The notes below the pieces were generated by a model. That model worked only from the letters and a program-made list of their open reading frames with translations. It was not told the origin of the DNA and made no database searches. From positions 65,547,064 through 65,611,063 of the forward strand of contig NC_080542.1 of the NCBI RefSeq assembly GCF_028640845.1: 64,000 nucleotides of DNA, written 5' to 3'. Origin of the DNA: Ahaetulla prasina. Taxonomy: Eukaryota; Chordata; Lepidosauria; Squamata; Colubridae. Positions 51,120 through 63,345 of this stretch are shown one piece after another (the first letter of the stretch is position 1; every line of letters starts with the position of its first letter). Both the position numbers and the translations under genes were made by a program.

Positions 51120-52035
51120 CAAGGTGAAAGCTTCCAGCCAGTAATGTCAGATAAATGGCGATGGTGTTGACCAGATCACTGCCTGACAGATCCGCTTCAT
51201 CAAAACCTGCATCGCCCAGGATGCTGTTGTAGCAGCACACCTTGTAGAGTGTGCCGTAATCACCCTAGGTCTTGGTAGGGATTGTAAATCATAAGCCCTG
51301 GCAATGGTCACATGGAGCAATCTGCCTACCCTCAAACCTAAAGCTTTTGTCCCATCGTAGCTGGTAAAAAGGAAACAAAAAGTGCTTCCATTTTCCAGAA
51401 TGCCTTGGTTCTCTTTATATAGATAGGCAAGGCTCTCTGCACATCCAGAGTGTGCCAAGCACATTTTCTGGAGTGAGTCGGATTGGGGCAAAAATCCGGC
51501 AAAACCAATTCCTGTGCTCAATGAAACCAGGAGTTGATCTTGGGCATAAAGGCAGGGTCAAGCCATAAGACAACTCGATCTGTGTGAAAAACACATTAAT
51601 CCTCCCTCACGGATAGCGTGGCAAGCTCCGATATTCTCCTGGCTGATGTTATGGCCATGAGAAAAGCCACCTTATATGTTAAAAAACTTAGGTGGGCAGT
51701 CCTGAGCAACTCGAGGGAGCTTTGGTGAGCACCTGTAACACTTTATAGAGATCCCAAGTGGGATATTGGTGAACCACTGTAGATCTTAAATTGGTGGCTC
51801 CCCTGAAAAATCTCTGCACCTCTGGGTGCTATGTCAGAGTCCCATGCTCCACAGGACCAAACTGAAGCCAATGCCGCTACCTGCCTGCGTAGAGTAGCCA
51901 GGGCTAACCCTCTCTCCAGACCATCTTGTAGAAAATCCAATAGTTGGGGAACTTATACTCTTGTGGCCTCGTTAGTCCATTTGGTGCACCATTCACAAAA
52001 AATACGCCAAGTAGCATTATAAATCCATGTCATGG
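51120..52035 (-). pseudogene. DIRS tyrosine recombinase, second copy
   Basis: Sense reading in several frames: TWRIFCEWCTKWTNEATRV and LDFLQDGLERGLALATLRRQ (helical domain, 52020-51850). The catalytic domain is damaged near 51670-51600. At 51521-51147 it continues with CLAHSGCAESLAYLY-like residues and then ITAHSTRCAATTASWAMQV, the H-x-x-R block. Just downstream the codons read P-F-I-stop-H-Y: the residue before HY, normally arginine, is a TGA. The tyrosine nucleophile itself is kept. The domain order matches the copy at 6950-7921. Confidence 0.85.
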
Positions 52036-52305
52036 ATGGTTGCCTGGCAGCCTGAATCATCCGTATGACACATGTGGAAAAGTTCCATTCCATCAGAAGT
52101 CTCCACTCAATGGTCAAGTGTAGCCATTGTGGGTCCGGATGGTAGATGGGACCCTGGCTGAAGGAGACCCTGTCGAGTGGAATCCTCCACGGTCTGGCAA
52201 TTGAGAAGCTGACCAGGTTTGCGAACCACAGACATCTGGGCCAATGTGGGGCTATGAGTATCACCTGTGCCCTTTCCTGTAAGATCCAACTGATCACCCA
52301 TGGTA

Positions 52306-52860
52306 TCAATGCCATGGGTGGGAATGTGTATAGTAGTCCCTGGGGTCAAGGCAACAAAGTGCATTGACTTTCTTTGACCTCCACACTGGAAACCGGGAGA
52401 AAAATCGAAGCAGTTGACTGTTTCCTGGTGATGCAAAAAGGTCCACGTTCGGATGACTGAAATGAACTGATATCTCCTGGAACAACTCTGGCTGCAGGCG
52501 CCACTCTGAATGGTCTATGGTGGCCCTGCTCAGCCAATCTGCCTGCACATTGTCTGAGCTTAAAATGTGCTCTGCTTTGATGGATAAGAGATTCTTCTCC
52601 ACCCAGCAACAGAGGAGCCTCACCTCATCCATAAGTGATCTGGAGTGGGTGTCCTCTTGTCGGTTCATGTGTGCCTTGGCAGCAACATTGTCAATCAAAA
52701 GAAGCATGTGTTGGCATGCTAGCAGATCCTTGAATGCCCTGAGAACCAACCGGGCTGCCCTCAGTTCTATCCAATTTATACTGTGCCATGACTCTGACCT
52801 TGACCACATTCCCTGGGCCACTACATTTTGGCAATGGGTACCCTAGCCCTCCAACTGGCA
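52306..52860 (-). pseudogene. DIRS RNase H, second copy
   Basis: The 171-residue frame reads SINWIELRAARLVLRAFKDL, LLIDNVAAKAHMNRQEDTHS, LSIKAEHILSSDNVQADWLS and RATIDHSEWRLQPELFQEIS, followed by NVDLFASPGNSQLLRFFSRF. It is the counterpart of 6109-6948 and better preserved. The RNase H aspartate in LLIDN and the late aspartate in ADWLS are kept. RNase H would remove RNA from the RNA-DNA hybrid. Confidence 0.87.
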
Positions 52861-53149
52861 CCCTTGTGACCAGTAGATGTCCCTGGTTCTTGAAATAACA
52901 TCCTTTTTCCATGCGACTGGACACCCACCAGCAGAAGGATGTCAATACCGCTGCCAGGACCCAGACTCTGGTAAGGGAAATGCTCTGGCCCGACCTCTGA
53001 AACGGTAGCAAAAACCACTGCAGAGTCTTGCATGGAGCCTTGCCCAAGGCACTATTTGTATGCAAGAAATCATCTTGCCTAATAGGGTTGACAGTAAGGC
53101 TAATGACACCACTCTGGTCAAGCGAACTAGTGTTATCAAACTCCTGATG

Positions 53150-53720
53150 CTCTCCAGTCTGTTTGGGGACAGGAATACCTGATAGCTTAAAGTATCGATG
53201 TAATAGGTGATTTGTCAGTGTGATATGGCTTTTCCCCACATTGATGAAGAAGCCATGGGGCTGCAGACAGCATATGTGACCCGTAAGTTGTACCTGTGTT
53301 GTTGATTGGACCAGAATGTCATTCAGTTAAGTTTGTATCCGGACTGGTCTGGACCTGAGCAAAGCCCCCAGTGCTGCCAAGGGTTTTGTAAACACTCTGG
53401 GTGCTGATGCTAGACTAAATGTGAGGGCCCAATACTGGAGGTGTTTGCCGTTGTAGCAAAATCTCAGGTACTGCCTGTGACGTGGCAAAATCGGGATATG
53501 TAAGTATGCCTCGGTGAGGTCGATGGAGGTCAAGAAGTCTCTCTGCTGGACATTCTCGAAGATCGATTGCAGAGAATGCATTTTGAACCTCCGATACCTC
53601 AGATATTTGTTCAGGCCCTTTAGATTGAGAATCGGTTGCAATCCCCACCCCCGAGGCCCTTTGGATGACAAACAACATGGAATAATACCTGTGTTCCCAT
53701 TGTTCTTCTGGGAGGGGCTT
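53150..53720 (-). pseudogene. DIRS reverse transcriptase with mutated active site
   Basis: The frame at 53671-53327 reads ILNLKGLNKYLRYRRFKMHS, FLTSIDLTEAYLHIPILPRH, YLRFCYNGKHLQYWALTFSL and ASAPRVFTKPLAALGALL. The first catalytic aspartate is in SIDLTEAY. Right after the frame's end, codons at about 53335-53303 read RIQT-stop-L-N-D-I-L-V. So the tyrosine of YLDD is now a stop, and its first aspartate is asparagine. Downstream INVGKSHITLTNHLLHRYFK continues the thumb. Catalysis is therefore doubly lost. Confidence 0.87.
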
Positions 53721-53929
53721 CACTGCCCTTATTTACAGCAATGATGAACAGCGGTGTTCATGATCTTTCTTCTGTCCATGTCCCATGACCTGGGACAATG
53801 GAAAAAAAAATCTTGGAGGGAGGTGCAAGAAATTCTATGGAGAGACTGGATGTTATGGTCTCCCTTACCCACATGTCAGTAGTCTTTTGCTCCCACTGGT
53901 CCACGAACAGACCTAGTTGGCCACCAATG

Positions 53930-54475
53930 GGAGCTCAGTCCCTGGAGTCAATGAGGGCAGCGGAAGGCGCAATTGCTCCCCCGCAAAATGGCCACCTCTT
54001 CTTGGGATACGATCTGGCTCTGTCTGCAAACCCGTCCTGTCTGATAGTACTGTCCTGTCTGGTAGCACTATCCCTAAGCAAACCCCCTCTGGGAACAGTT
54101 GTAACTCGACCCCCCAATAGGGGCGAAAATAAGACCTTTGGAAAGGTGCTGAGGAAAAAATTATCAAACTGCTGAGGAAGAGCCGGCAAAGCCTTCCTCT
54201 TGTCCCTAGCTTCTATCAAATTGGGTCCAAGGATGTGCCAAATAACCTAGACCCCTTGAATGGGGCAGATGCCAGCCTCTACTTCCGCTTGGTGTTTGCC
54301 TGCCAGTTCCTGAGCTAAATTAGGCATCTGGCCGTATCAGTTGAGGCAATGGCATATGCCCTAAATTTAGCTGAAGTCAGTGTGGCATCTGCTGTAAATT
54401 CTGTGGCTGCCACCACTTTATTAAATTCTTGGACATATTGATTCCCTCTGATTTGTCTCTCCCACCTCACCTCTC
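53930..54475 (-). pseudogene. DIRS gag remnant
   Basis: Sense reading QRNQYVQEFNKVVAATEFTA, DATLTSAKFRAYAIASTDTA, then RNWQANTKRKWRLASAPFKG and FGTSLDPI. The block order (aromatic helix, ATL, RN-x-W, PF-x-G, LFG) resembles the gag-like protein of DIRS elements. One stop follows CLI. Upstream of 54475 no further gag can be read. Confidence 0.65.
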
Positions 54476-55884
54476 AGTTTTAAAATCATCATTCTGTTCA
54501 ATATTTTCTGGAGTTATTTAATATTAAGCAGTTTAATTACCCTAAGCATTATTTTCTTGAATAATAAATTCCCTGATCTTCTCCTCATCGCTGCCACTGT
54601 TATCTGATATGGTATGCCACTGATATGCCACGAATATTGATTCTGACAGCCAAGCTTCAATCCAAATTATGCTTGTATTTACTCACTTAAAACATAATAT
54701 ATTCAGAATTAAGCTTAAATCCTATCATAAAGGAAAGTAGGCATATATTTGATTTTGGGTCCCTTTGGAAAAACAGCATTTTTAAAGGTTTTTCCATAAC
54801 ATTATGGTCATATTTTTACATATAACTCATCCTTAAGTAACAGCAGTTTTTATTAGAAAGAGAGAAAATTTAGTATGATCTTTAGCTATTTCTCATATTG
54901 ATGAATGACCAGTTATATTCTAAATCATATTCTATTTGTATGAGATATCTATATGACAATGGCCATGAAACTACAGAAAAAGAATTGACATCAGACCTGG
55001 CTATGTGATTGAATGTCTGGACAAGTGATTTAATAGCCATAAAGTTGACATTGGTCAGGCAGAAAAATGATTTGCTGAGAAGTATTGGGCCTGATCTGTG
55101 TGGTTATGAAAATTCTATTCCAAAGGATTTATTATTTTTAGGAAGAAGATTAATAGCTGCCTACTAAAATCTTGACTTCAAAATAGCAAAGTATTCAGGA
55201 AAGAGTTCACACTAATATCTTTTTATTACTTAAAGATTGAGACCAAATGTTACATTGATCAATAGATGAAAAGAAGCTGGACCTGTTTTTATCCTCATTG
55301 CGATCTTATGGTGAAATTCTACATACTTCACAGTCAAGCTTTTTCGGGAATTACAACAGTCTCTGAAATTCTCACTTAAGAAAACTCCTGAATAGTACCA
55401 ATTTCTTTCCTAGACAAGCAATAAGGTTTTATAAAAAAAATTGTTAGGCAGGCGGCACAGATTGGATCATAAAACTGGCTGTTACTTTTCCTGCTGTTGA
55501 TAGATTATACATAGTTTTTACAAAAATGAAGGCTAACTGAAAATGCTATTGCTTTGTCAACTTTTTGTTTGAGAACTTGTAGTATCCAGCTATCCTCACC
55601 AGGTGAACATACTGGGAATTTTCCCATTTCTGCTTCATTTCACTGACCACTGCAATTGGAGATAGGGAGTGTAATGTTGCATTGTGATAAGGTATCACAT
55701 AGTGAATTAGCATAATTTTTATTTAAAAAGGGAAAAGCAGAATGGGAAATATTGAATACCATTCAGTGGAATTCCAAACCTTGATTTTAAAACAAGACAT
55801 CAAAACATTTGTAATTATATTATATTTTGCATTTTTATCATATGTCTTAAATATTCTAATTGTAATTCATATTACGTGGTGGCT
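54476..55884. other. AT-rich single-copy sequence
   Basis: No gene, no terminal repeats and no match elsewhere in the window. The 96-codon frame at 55742-56032 runs into the CR1 fragment and is not a gene. Confidence 0.5.
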
Positions 55885-56115
55885 TTGGACAAGTAAGGAG
55901 GCAAGAAGGAGGAATTTTCTGATAGTGAGAGCAATCTATCAATGGAACAGCTTGCCTTCAGAAGCTGTGGGAGCTTCATCACTAGAGGCTTTCAAGAAGA
56001 GATTGGATTGCCGCCTGTCAGAAATGGTGTAGGGTCTTCTGCTTGAGTGGGGGTGGGGGGTTGGACTAGATGACCTACAAGGTCCCTTCCAACTCTGTTT
56101 AATCTGATTAAATAA
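55885..56115 (+). mobile_element. CR1 3' end, 5'-truncated
   Basis: Begins in the C-terminal codons (NGTACLQKLW-like region, CAATCTATCAATGGAACAGC). It carries the signature GGACTAGATGACCTACAAGG and ends TCCAACTCTGTTTAATCTG. Shorter than the other CR1 copies. Confidence 0.85.
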
Positions 56116-56400
56116 AAATATATTCCAAAGAATATCAAGACACTAAATACATGTACAATATAGATTGCTGGGGCCAAGTGGCTGAGAGTTTTATATTTGG
56201 GGTTTTATTTCTGTATGAGAAAGTTGCATGGCCATATAAAGTTTGTTAATAAATAAATAATATGGAAGGGAAAGAACAGCTGTTAAAGCTATTTTTAAAA
56301 GGAATTTTCTGGCTATATGATGCCTATACCCAGCTACTCAGAGAAAATTAAGAATGGCTGCTTCTGCTATTCTCCACTATAAGTGGAGAATGGTATATAC

Positions 56401-56446
56401 GTGTGTGTGTGTGTGTGTGTGTGTGTACACACACACACACACACAT
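56401..56446. repeat. GT/AC palindromic microsatellite
   Basis: About 13 GT units pass directly into about 10 AC units, giving a perfect dyad. Such a sequence can form a hairpin and is prone to length change. Confidence 0.95.
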
Positions 56447-57005
56447 TCATATATATAAACTATTTTCCCAATTTGTACTACCCCTATTTGTACCATCAAA
56501 GCAATTAACACTTGACAATGAATCATACTCTTCATCCATGCAGCAATGTTTTTTTAAGAAAAGTTTTTTATTTTTTTCAAAACAAACACACATATAGACA
56601 AACAATACATTTTTTCTAAACAGAGTATTGGCCAAGTCAAAATTTGTTTTAGTTATTTCCAACACAATTAATATATTTCACTTTTTGTCATAATATTCTT
56701 TCTCTCTAATTTTTTATTTTATTTTCTTTCTGTTTCTTCTGGTATATAAATAATACTACCATTCACCTTAATCTCTAATCTTAATCAATTTTTCTTTTTT
56801 TCCCCTCTCATTGTTTTTTTTTAAATTGAAACCCTTTAAAGTCAATGATTTTTCTAAAACCTAATCCAAACTCTAAATCCTCTTATTCAAATATTTTCCC
56901 ATTATTTCCTTTTCACAATATTCAAATATTTTCCCCAAATTACATTATCACAATTATAGATATTCCTTTTCCCAATATAATATAATTTCAAATATTTTCC
57001 CTAGA

Positions 57006-59815
57006 TTGCATAAAAAGTAAAACCTACAATCAATCACCCAACAGCCAACCCTCCATCACCCAAAACATCCAACCATACATCATACAGAACATCCAACCAG
57101 CCATCATCCAAAACTAGGTATGCATGTCCCTTACTTCTTCAATACCAACCACTACTGAACTTAAATGCAAACTAATAAACACAAGAAGCATCATAAACAA
57201 AATGCCTGAACTTCTCCTCTTTACTGGTACATTTGACATTACATTTGACATACTGGTACATTTGACATTATATTTGTCTGTGAAACATGGCTAAACTCAT
57301 CCCTCCTTGACTCCATCATCACAGCAAGAGAATATCACATTAACCAGTCTGATCGCGAAGCCACAGAGGTGGTGGAGTAGCTATCTTCTACAAAAAGTCA
57401 CTAAACCTAAAAAATATTCAAGTTGCATATGAACTCGTTTTTCCAGAAACTATTGTCTGTGAACTGTCCTTAAACATCACGCTTCACTTCTTACTATGTT
57501 ACAGAGCTCCTGACTACAACATCGCACATGTGAACAAGTTAACTACACTATTAACATGGCAGCCTCTTGTCCTTACCTCTCATCTTTCTGGGTGACCTCA
57601 ACCTACCACTTATTAATTGTAAAATAAGCAAATGTACAACTGAACCCATCCAAACAACCCTATACAATGCTGTTACAAATCTAGGCTTAAATCAACTCGT
57701 AATTAACAACAATAGACTTAACAACTGCCTCAACCTCATCTTCTGCAACAGCTTAAACTCAATTTATGGACAACAAATAAAAGAACCCTTTTCCAACAGT
57801 GACAACAGCATGATAGATTTTTGTCTCAAAATACACTCTTACAAAAATCACCAAAATAATAGAATACCCCACTACAACTTCAAAAAAGCCAACTATGATC
57901 TCATCACCAATTTCTCATCTCTTGATTGGCAAATTCTATTCTCTAACTGCAACATTGCTGAAGACCCCATTATAATATTTTCTTGCTTTAAGTCAATAGA
58001 GTTATTAAATTATATGTACCACTAATAACCACCAAAACTAGAAAAAACAAATTACCCATATCAATAAGAAAGCTCCAATCAAAAAAAATATCCCTCTGGC
58101 GAAAAAACAAAACTGGCTATGTAGCTAACTTTAAAAGCTGCTACAAAAATATATGCCACCAAATAAAGACCGAATGCACCAATTACCACATCAAACAAGA
58201 AAAAAACCTTCTGCACACGAAATCCAATTGCATGTTCTATAATTTTGTAAACAAACTTAAAGACTTAGGATTCCACTCCTAAAAGGACCTAACTGTAAAG
58301 AATGCAATGATGTAACAGTTAAAGCAAATTTTTTTAATACATTTTTGGCTCAGTCTTTGTTAACAGCAATAGCTGATGCCCAAGATTCCTTCATCATACC
58401 AATAATGACTACAATGATCTAGATTTAGAAAATCTAGAAAATAGATTTCACAGAAGATAACATTGAAAAGGCACTATGTAGACTAAAATCATCTCTATCT
58501 ATTGGACCTGATGGACTATGTGCATACTTCTTAAAAAAACTTTCCACTGCTATAGCAGAACCCCTAAGCATAACCTGCAAAGTCATGGAATCAATCATCA
58601 ACCAATCCATTAATCCGTACCTAGAAACAAACAACCTACACTCTAATAAACAATTTGGAACAAACTATTTTAAACAAACTATTTATAAAACTAAAATCCT
58701 ATGGCATTTCCAGACCCCTACTTAATTGGATAGCCACGTTCCTGTCAAACAGACAACAAGTGGTCAAAATAGGGAGTGCCCTATCAAATCCTGCACCTGT
58801 TAGTAGCGGTGTCCCCCAAGGCAGCATTCTAGGACCAACACTCTTCATATTATACATAAATGACCTTTGCAATCATATTATAAGCAACTGCATTCTCTTC
58901 GCCGATGATGTAATACTATTTAACACCACCGACAATGCTGCTACTCTTCAGAAAGACCTTGACTTTGTGTCAGAATGATCAAACAATTGGCAACTCCAAA
59001 TCCCAACCAACAAATGCTTTGTCTTACACATTGGCAAAACAAATCAGAACACAAAATACAAGCTGAGTGGACATGACCTCTCACTCTGTCAAGGACCTTG
59101 GAATACTCATATTTAATGATCTAAGTGCCAAAGCCCACTGTAACAACATCGCCAAAAAATTGTAAACCTACTTTTGCATAGCTTCTTCTCCAGTAATGTT
59201 ATACTACTAACCAGAGCATACAAAATATTTGCTATTATCAAATACAGCTCATCTGTCTGGAACCCACACTGCGTATTGGACATTAATACAATTGAGCATG
59301 TCCAGAAATATTTCACAAGAAGAGTCCTCCATTTCTGTGCTCGCAACAAAATACCTTATGCCGCCAGACTTGAAATTCTAGGCTTAGAAAACTTAGAACT
59401 ACACCGCCTTCGGTATGACCTAAGCATGGCTCATAAAATTATCTGCTACAATGTCCTACCTGTCAATGACTACTTCAGCTTCAACCACAACAATACATGA
59501 GCACACAACAGATACAAACTTAAAGTGAACCTCTCCAAACTCAATTGCAGAAAATATGACTTCAGCAACAGAGTAGTCAATGCCTGGAATGCATTACCAG
59601 ACTCTGTGGTCTCATTCCAAATCCTCCAAAATTTTAAACTGTCTACTGTTGACCTCATCCCATTCCTAAGAGGGTGTGCATAAATGCACCAGAATGCCTA
59701 CCATCCCTTTGCTAATGTTCCCTTTAATTATATTCATTTTATGTATTCAATTCATGCTTATACTTACATATATTATCTAATATGTACTCGACAAAATAAA
59801 TCAATAAAATAAAAA
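57006..59815 (+). mobile_element. CR1/Jockey-group LINE, copy 2, 5'-truncated
   Basis: Starts at the point equivalent to about 24640 of copy 1, after ORF1. It runs to the same 3' end, with AATAAATCAATAAAATAAAAAT. ORF2 follows. A clear target duplication is not visible. It sits in the larger L1-like element, so it is younger than that one. Confidence 0.83.
57200..59690 (+). pseudogene. LINE ORF2, copy 2, with catalytic FADD retained
   Basis: Endonuclease blocks: VKHG-like ETWLN codons at 57285, IFLGDLNLPLINCKISKCTT (57580), and FSNSDNSMIDFCLKIHS (57795). The reverse transcriptase is patchy, then well kept at 58655-58978. There it reads LKSYGISRPLLNWIATFLSN, VSSGVPQGSILGPTLFILYI and CILFADDVILFNTTDN, with the catalytic aspartates. 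The C-terminus has IEHVQKYFTRRVLHFCARNK and LELHRLRYDLSMAHKIICYN. A small deletion lies near 58650, before the palm. Copy 1 lacks the palm but keeps other parts. The two copies therefore carry different deletions. Confidence 0.83.
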
Positions 59816-61068
59816 TAATTAAAATAAATAAAATAAAATTCCATTATTACAATTATGGATATTAATATTCATACAATTTTACATATATAACCCATTTCCT
59901 TCCCTTTTTTCCATTTCTTTTTTAATCAGCTTTCCAAATACTACAATCAAGTATATTACTACAATTCATTTAAATATATAAAATATATTAAATATATTAA
60001 ATATATTAAAATCATTCAATTCTATTTCTCAATTCCAATTTCTTCATATTAAACAATAAGCAATTAAACAATAAGCAAAGTCAATTCTTATCTTCACAAT
60101 ACAATATAATTTCAAATGCTTTAGCTGAATTCCCATTATTACAATCAAAGACATTCCAAGTATTATAATCACATCTATTAAACTTTCTACCATTCATTTA
60201 TAATTATAGATCCACTAACTATTTCTTTCTCCCTTTATTCCATTCTCATTTTCTTTTTTTCCCTTTTCCTCCTAATTTTAAAATCCCTTACTCTCCTAAT
60301 TGGCCCTACATTTCCATCTGCTCTCCTCCTTTTTCACCTTTCTTATTTTACCATTGTTGATCCCAGTGTAATCAGTGTAATTGAGTTTTTTGTATTTTGT
60401 CTCTTTCCCTCTTCTTTCTCTCCTTGTCTCTTTCCAACCCCTCTATTTTTGTCATTGTTAATCCCAATGTAATCTTTAAAGTTCACATTGATTTCTAACC
60501 TTTTCCTCTTTCCTTTCCTTTTCTTCCCTTTATTTGTTTCCCTTTTTCAGTTAATTTTTACCTAACTCCTCTCTTTTTTTCATTGTTACTCCCAACATAA
60601 TCATTTAATTTTTCATAATCAATGTCTTTGTCTTTAGTACTAATTTCTTGCTTCTCGTTCATGGTTTCTTCATCCACTTGGGTATGTTCTAACACAGTCT
60701 GTAGTTCATCAGATTTAGGTTTTCCATGCATCATTATAATCATTTCATTTAATTGCAATTTGAATGATATATGCATCATTTTAATCATTTCAATTAGTTC
60801 CTGCACCTTTTTGTTGTTTCTGGGTTGTCTTTGTTCAAATTTTGAGTTTAATTATTTTCTATCTTTTTTGGTTGTCAATATAAAACAGCTTAAATGAAAA
60901 CAAATCCTCCTCGAAAGTTCCCACTGCTCTTATCATTTTAAGAAACTTTTTTTCCAAAGTACAAGTTAACCATTGTAATGTTTTTTCCACCTGTAGATGT
61001 TTCTCTCCAATCCACAAATATCCAATTTATTTATTAAATCCACGTTGCCAATATTTGCCAATTCCATC

Positions 61069-61695
61069 TTCTTCTTAATTTTTTTTTATATATAAAAAGT
61101 TTTATGTTTACATTCATATCCAACAATTCATCCAATGTACAGTCATATACAATTAGTCAGGCTTGCTCAGTCATCACCCCTCCTTTTAACTCTCTTCCCA
61201 CTTCTACCTTCTTCTACTTTCCAGAGCTTCCTCCCCTTCTCTTATCTACATCCTCTCCTCCCTCCACCCTCCACCTTCCTTCTCCCTCTTCTACCCCTCT
61301 TCCTTCCTCTTCTCCCTCTTCTACCCCTCTTCTCCTCTTTCCTACCTCCTACTCTCTCCTCCTTTCTCCCTCCCCACCATTCTAAAATGGTAGCTGGGCA
61401 GACCCGACCCTACATTAATTATATTTATACATCTTCAATAATCCCTGTACATTAACCATCACTCCATCCTCTACCCTCATTCCCCCAGTTCCCTCCCCCA
61501 CCCGCACCCCAACTTCCCAGCACAAAATGCAGGGTATCAAAACTAACAATCATAATCCAAAATAAATCTTAAATTATAATCTCTAGTCACTCCACACATA
61601 ATCACACTCTCAATTCCCCTCTCCTTCAAAAATATATCTAATACAAAATATTTCCTAAATTTACTCATATGCTATTCGATATTCTTCTTAATTTT
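61069..61695 (-). mobile_element. L1 3' end inserted in the L1-like element
   Basis: 61083-61681 is nearly identical to the 3' untranslated region of the deleted L1 at 17434-18035. It is flanked by TTCTTCTTAATTTT at 61069-61082 and 61682-61695, a perfect 14-bp duplication. It is a strongly 5'-truncated insertion of the L1 family seen at 17.4 kb. Confidence 0.9.
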
Positions 61696-62379
61696 GTATT
61701 CCCCAAATTCCCATTTAAAATCCAATTCCAAATCCAATTAAAAGATTTTAATTTTAATTTTTTCTTTGTTCTTCCTTCAATGGTCAAAAGTTTTAAACTT
61801 ATTTTCAATCCTCTTCACAGCTATTTCGGGTTTCTTCTTCTAATAATTTAATTATCTCCACTCAAATTCTAGACCAAAAATCAAGTTCCATTTCAGAACT
61901 TCCGCTTTGTTTTCTCTTTCCATTAACATTTACCAACACCCACTAACTGCTGTTTCTTCGCTGGGGCATCATTTAACAATTTAAAAATATTCTTTTTTTA
62001 CCTGTGAGCTGGCCAATCAGTCACCCGGTACCAGTACTCTGTCCAAATCACCGCTCCTGCTCAAAACTTGGTCCGATTGCCCCAGCTTTGTGGTAGCCGC
62101 AATGGCCGCCACCCCCGCCGCTGCGTCAAAGAGTTTCCTCTGACCTTCGAGGTCAGAGGAAACTCTGCCTGTTCCTCTTGGTCATCCAAGTTGCCTCTCC
62201 TTCTTCTCCATCCCTACAGGACAGATCTGGTCTGAAGACCTCCCCGACAGTGGTTTGTCAGCCTGAAATTTTGCCAGGCTCATGAGAGCCTGCTAATTCC
62301 TAACTGTATCACTGCAACGCTTCCGGCCGAATCCATCCATGCAGCAATGTTGACATGATGAATGCTTACTGAATACTGA

Positions 62380-63345
62380 AGAGACCAAACTGGCCTACAA
62401 GGAAGAGCAAATGAAGGATAGAAGAGACATGGTAAAGCAAAGTATTACATGACCAGTACATTAAAAACTAGAAAGCAGATAATCAAAAGACCTGGCAATG
62501 GCTATGAGCAGAAAAATTGAAGAAAAAGATAGACTCTGGCTGTATAAGATCAAGCTTTAAAACAAATGCATGGAATTGAAAAAAAAAACAGTAATAGACA
62601 ACAATGCAAAGAAATGCAAACTCTGCAAAGAAGCAGAAGAAATAGTAGACCACTCAATTAACTGCTGCAAATGTGGTTTTTTTTTTCTTACCTAAGTGTA
62701 AGACAGTGATGGCAAACCTTTTTGGTACTGAGTGATTTTAAATCATTCTGATTTTGGCACTCTGATTTCAAACAATGGCATGGCAAAGAGGTAACAAGAT
62801 ACATTGGAAAATATGCAAGAAATACCATTTGTCTGCAAGCAAAAGCTGGTGAGACCACAAAAATATTATAGATAAAAAAATAGAGAATGAAGAAAGTAAA
62901 GTGCTCTAGCTTTAGAATTCAAACAGACAAGCATCTTGTGTGCAATACCCAATCTTAATAACTGTTATTTAAAAAACCCAAAAAAGCTTTAGTTAGTGGA
63001 TGTTACAGTACTTGGAGTAGAAAAGAAAAAGAAAAAGAAGAGGGGAAAAATCACATAATACAAAAACCTGCAAAAAAAAAAAGTAGAATGTGATTAAAAC
63101 AAGACGAAGATAGTACCAGTAGTAATAGATGCCTTGGGTGCAATCCCAAAACAACTGAAGCATCACTTAAATACCATCAGCATTGACAAAATCATTAGTC
63201 AATTGCAAAATGCAGCTGTACTTATAACAATTTATAAGTAATGACATCTTTAACACTATTAAACAAAAACATTTGATATCCCAGGTCCTTGAGAAGGAGT
63301 CAATAGACAGAAATGCCAAATCCATTCTAAACATATGACTGAATG
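62380..63345 (+). pseudogene. Old LINE trace, clade uncertain
   Basis: The plus strand reads EEKDRLWLYKIKL, a stop, then KCKLCKEAEEIVDHSINCCK (62520-62670), a C-x-x-C ... H ... C block. Further on come KTKIVPVVIDALGAIPKQLK (63105-63160) and IISQLQNAAVL. These blocks resemble the C-terminal region of R4/Dong-like LINE proteins as I recall them. The copy is very decayed. A hAT-like piece (CAGTGATGGCAAACC) interrupts it near 62705-62800. The assignment is tentative. Confidence 0.5.

Larger units (their letters stand above)
50693..54475 (-). mobile_element. DIRS-type retrotransposon, second copy
   Basis: In sense (minus) order: gag remnant (54475-53930), reverse transcriptase (53720-53150), RNase H (52860-52306), tyrosine recombinase (52035-51120), then the 3' end with inverted repeats (51012-50693). 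It is longer than the first DIRS copy and keeps all domains in part. The gag N-terminus and left terminal repeat are missing. All domains carry stops. Confidence 0.9.
56533..62351 (-). mobile_element. L1-like element with 18-bp target duplication
   Basis: CATCCATGCAGCAATGTT at 56533-56550 and 62334-62351 flanks the element, a perfect 18-bp duplication. The A-rich 3' tail is the T-run starting at 56551, so the element is on the minus strand. Two later insertions lie inside it: a LINE at 57006-59815 and an L1 3' end at 61083-61681. Without them the element is about 2.4 kb. That is too short for a full L1, and no reverse transcriptase can be read. It may be an internally deleted or L1-mobilised element. 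The minus-strand frame at 60806-60558 (EKQEISTKDKDIDYEK region) may be a coiled-coil ORF1 remnant. Confidence 0.85.

Noticed and set aside
54476..55884. Host exon in the longest non-repeat stretches
   Set aside because: No frame has a recognisable domain, splice-flanked exon shape or codon bias that I can defend.
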